From positions 1 through 6,941 of the forward strand of contig JAFZPW010000135.1 in NCBI GenBank assembly GCA_017552495.1: 6,941 nt of DNA, read 5' to 3'. The notes beneath the pieces were generated by a model, which did no database searches, was not told where the DNA came from, and saw only the letters and a list, made by a program, of their open reading frames with translations. Positions 5,121-6,941 of the stretch are shown in pieces (within the stretch, counting starts at the first letter, position 1; each line of letters starts with the position of its first letter). Both the position numbers and the translations under genes were made by a program. The DNA comes from Clostridia bacterium. GTDB lineage: Bacteria > Bacillota > Clostridia > Oscillospirales > Butyricicoccaceae.

Positions 5121-6911
5121 CAGGGAAGACACCGAAATCATCACGGCGTTTTCCCGCCATATTAGTTTGGCGCTGCGAGCCGTCCCGTCATCCGGAAGAA
5201 CCAAGCGAAAGACCGCATCACCGTTTTCCTCCGTTTGCGACAGGTGGGAGAAGAACGGATCGGAGGGAAGCTCCATACCGTTACAGTTCTTGATCCGCAA
5301 AGTTAAAACGTCGCCGCTGTGCCGCAGCACGGCCGGGCAGGAGCCTGACAGATCAAAGGCGAGAAGATGCTGACCGCGTTGATCGGCGGGACGGATCTGC
5401 GTGATGGTTTGCGGCGCTCCCGTCCGTACCGCAGCGGTGAGGGTCGTGGCAAACTTGATAAAAAGCACGCCCCGTTTCTCGGCGCAAAGCAAAAGCGGCG
5501 CGGCGGCGGATTCCGACGCCCCGGCCGCTACCCGCATAGTGGAGGAATAGTTCCCGTGCAGATCGGGCCGGAGTGTCTCATAGGCGCTGCCGCCCCAAAA
5601 AGCCGAAACATTGCTGCCCCGGGGCGCGGTGCAGGCGATGGAAACCGCCTCGCCGCTTGCCACGGCGATCGTGTCGCCGGGAGATAAAAGATCGATGGCG
5701 TTTGGCCGGAGCAGGGGCTTTGCTTCCACAGGAGCGGGCAGGGAAAACCGCAAAGAGAGGGCGTCGCCCAACTCGCCCATCAGCGATCCGTATCGGAAAA
5801 ACAACGCCCCGCAAGCCACGTCAGAGGCGTCGATCCGGTCAAGCTGCCGCAAAAGTTCATCTGTCCCATACCAGGGCGAGCCCGCTTCAGCCCCGGCGGT
5901 GCGATAGGCCGCAAGGCCGACATACAAAGCGGCGTCGGTGTCCCGAACGGTGCTTTCCCACCAGTTCAGCAGCACGTCGAAATCACCGGACGGCGCGCCC
6001 ACCTCCCAATAGAGTTGGGGCGCGATATAATCCACCAGATTTTCCCGCACCCACCGACGGGAATCGGCAAAGTGGTCGTAATACGACTGTCCGCCCGTGG
6101 TGGCGGCGCCAAGCGGGCTGCCCCGGCGGGTAGCCCAGATACCGGCGGGAGAAATCCCGAAGGAGGCTTCCGGGCGGATCCGGCGGCTCAGCGTGTGCAG
6201 CGCCGCCACCAGCTCGTCCACCGCCGCCCGGCGAAAATCGCCGGGCTCCTGTCCTTCCGGTCCAAAGCGGGCACGGGTAACTTCATCGTCGAAGGAAGAA
6301 CCAGGATAAAAATAATCGTCCAGATGCAAGCCGTCTACATCGTATTCGGTCAAAAGTTCTTCCGCCACGTCCAGCAGCATTTTCCGCACCGCGGGCCGAC
6401 CCGGATCGTAATACAGGCAGCCGTCCTCATGAAAAACCACGCAGTCGGCCAGCGATCTGGCTGGATGATTTTCGCACAACAGGGCGAAGGCTGCCTCCCG
6501 GCTTTCCGCAGCCCGCCGGGTGATGCGATAAGGATTGATCCAGGCGTGAAGCTGCAATCCGTTTTCGTGGCAGATGCGGATGAAATAGGCCAACGGGTCA
6601 AATCCGCCGTCGGCAGGAAGGCCCTGCGTGCCGGAAAGATAGGCGCTCCAAGGTTCGGTTTTTGAGGCATACAGCGCGTCTGCCGCTGGGCGAACCTGTA
6701 AAAACACCGCGTTCATGCCCCATCGAAGGGCGTTTTCCACGATGCGGTCGGCCTCCAACTCCAGTTGGGCGGCGCTCAGGCCGGGCGCCGATGGATAATC
6801 CAACTGATAAACGGTGCTAACCCAAACGCCTCGCAGCCCGGGCTGCTTTGCAGCGGCGGGAACGGCAATCAGACAAATCGCCGCCATCAGACAAATCAGA
6901 CTTTTTTTCAT
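5112..6911 (-). CDS. Secreted GHL10-family glycoside hydrolase-like protein, 599 aa
   Basis: A GHL10 (formerly DUF187, YngK-like) protein with a TIM-barrel domain. A signal peptide (MKKSLICLMAAIC..., cleavage near AAA at residues 19-21) leads into the barrel at about 26-390. Family blocks are LRGVWVSTVYQLDYPS (26-41), NAVFLQVRPAADALY (67-81), LHAWINPYRI (121-130), DVDGLHLDDYFYP (191-203, acidic residues expected in the active site), FGISPAGIW (251-259) and DYIAPQLYWE (294-303). The C-terminal region has a beta-rich Ig-like stretch (about 400-495) and a final stretch (about 506-599, HLLAFDLSG, VLTLRIKN) resembling an AMIN-type wall-binding domain. E. coli DigH, another GHL10 protein, cleaves peptidoglycan strands stripped of peptides; a similar substrate is plausible, not shown. 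The ATG at 6911 is preferred over a TTG five codons upstream because GGAGG lies between them. Convergent with the SPFH operon. Confidence 0.9.
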   Translation of the reverse strand: MKKSLICLMAAICLIAVPAAAKQPGLRGVWVSTVYQLDYPSAPGLSAAQLELEADRIVENALRWGMNAVFLQVRPAADALYASKTEPWSAYLSGTQGLPADGGFDPLAYFIRICHENGLQLHAWINPYRITRRAAESREAAFALLCENHPARSLADCVVFHEDGCLYYDPGRPAVRKMLLDVAEELLTEYDVDGLHLDDYFYPGSSFDDEVTRARFGPEGQEPGDFRRAAVDELVAALHTLSRRIRPEASFGISPAGIWATRRGSPLGAATTGGQSYYDHFADSRRWVRENLVDYIAPQLYWEVGAPSGDFDVLLNWWESTVRDTDAALYVGLAAYRTAGAEAGSPWYGTDELLRQLDRIDASDVACGALFFRYGSLMGELGDALSLRFSLPAPVEAKPLLRPNAIDLLSPGDTIAVASGEAVSIACTAPRGSNVSAFWGGSAYETLRPDLHGNYSSTMRVAAGASESAAAPLLLCAEKRGVLFIKFATTLTAAVRTGAPQTITQIRPADQRGQHLLAFDLSGSCPAVLRHSGDVLTLRIKNCNGMELPSDPFFSHLSQTEENGDAVFRLVLPDDGTARSAKLIWRENAVMISVSSLTP

Positions 6912-6915
6912 AATA

Positions 6916-6920
6916 CCTCC
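6916..6920 (-). promoter_or_regulatory. Ribosome binding site deciding the GHL10 start
   Basis: GGAGG on the minus strand lies four bases before the ATG at 6909-6911. An in-frame TTG at 6924-6926 would place this motif inside the coding region and has no purine-rich sequence upstream (CCCCTTTCTCTTTTGA), so the ATG is the likely start. The promoter must lie at or beyond the window edge. Confidence 0.75.
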
Positions 6921-6941
6921 ATTCAAAAGAGAAAGGGGCCA

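Noticed and set aside
6912..6926. TTG start five codons upstream for the GHL10 protein
   Set aside because: The GGAGG motif lies between TTG and ATG, and the ATG gives a standard signal peptide beginning MKK.

Overview
The window looks like chromosomal DNA from a GC-rich, endospore-forming member of the Clostridia (Firmicutes). The evidence is a SpoIVB sporulation protease, strong GGAGG-type ribosome binding sites, a fragment of the Amidase_6 family common in clostridia, and a secreted GHL10 'family 10-like' glycoside hydrolase. Coding regions are clearly GC-rich and intergenic regions are AT-rich. Genus cannot be read from this sequence; the GC-rich style would fit gut Clostridia such as Oscillospirales or Christensenellales, but that is a guess.

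Layout from left to right. (1) Positions 1-164 hold the tail of an Amidase_6 gene that loses homology just after its Cys-containing core and stops: a truncated or disrupted gene. (2) Positions about 138-284 are an AT-rich strip full of short dyads, possibly a scar of rearrangement or a mobile element. (3) A complete spoIVB-type serine peptidase gene lies on the minus strand (285-1394), with an intact catalytic triad and a forespore-sigma-like -10 box (CATACTA) just upstream. (4) A 204-bp divergent intergenic region (1395-1598) carries that promoter on one strand and a very good housekeeping-type promoter on the other. (5) The latter drives a three-gene plus-strand operon: an SPFH-domain protein with three C-terminal zinc ribbons (1599-2903), a membrane-anchored double zinc-ribbon protein (2999-4129), and a secreted or membrane TPM-domain protein (4143-4970). 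The set corresponds to Bacillus subtilis YdjI, YdjG and YdjH, the membrane-stress partners of PspA, but no pspA is in the window and the gene order differs. (6) Two consecutive intrinsic terminators follow the operon. (7) Convergent to it, on the minus strand (5112-6911), is a complete GHL10 protein with a signal peptide and a beta-rich C-terminal region.

How the genes may work together: the operon products form a plausible envelope-associated assembly, with the SPFH scaffold and zinc ribbons on the cytoplasmic face and the TPM domain on the outer face. SpoIVB and the GHL10 protein act outside the cytoplasm, in sporulation signalling and probably in glycan or peptidoglycan processing. The common theme is the cell envelope. 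A functional link between spoIVB and the divergent operon is only suggested by the shared intergenic region. No tRNA, rRNA, CRISPR array or intact insertion sequence was recognised.
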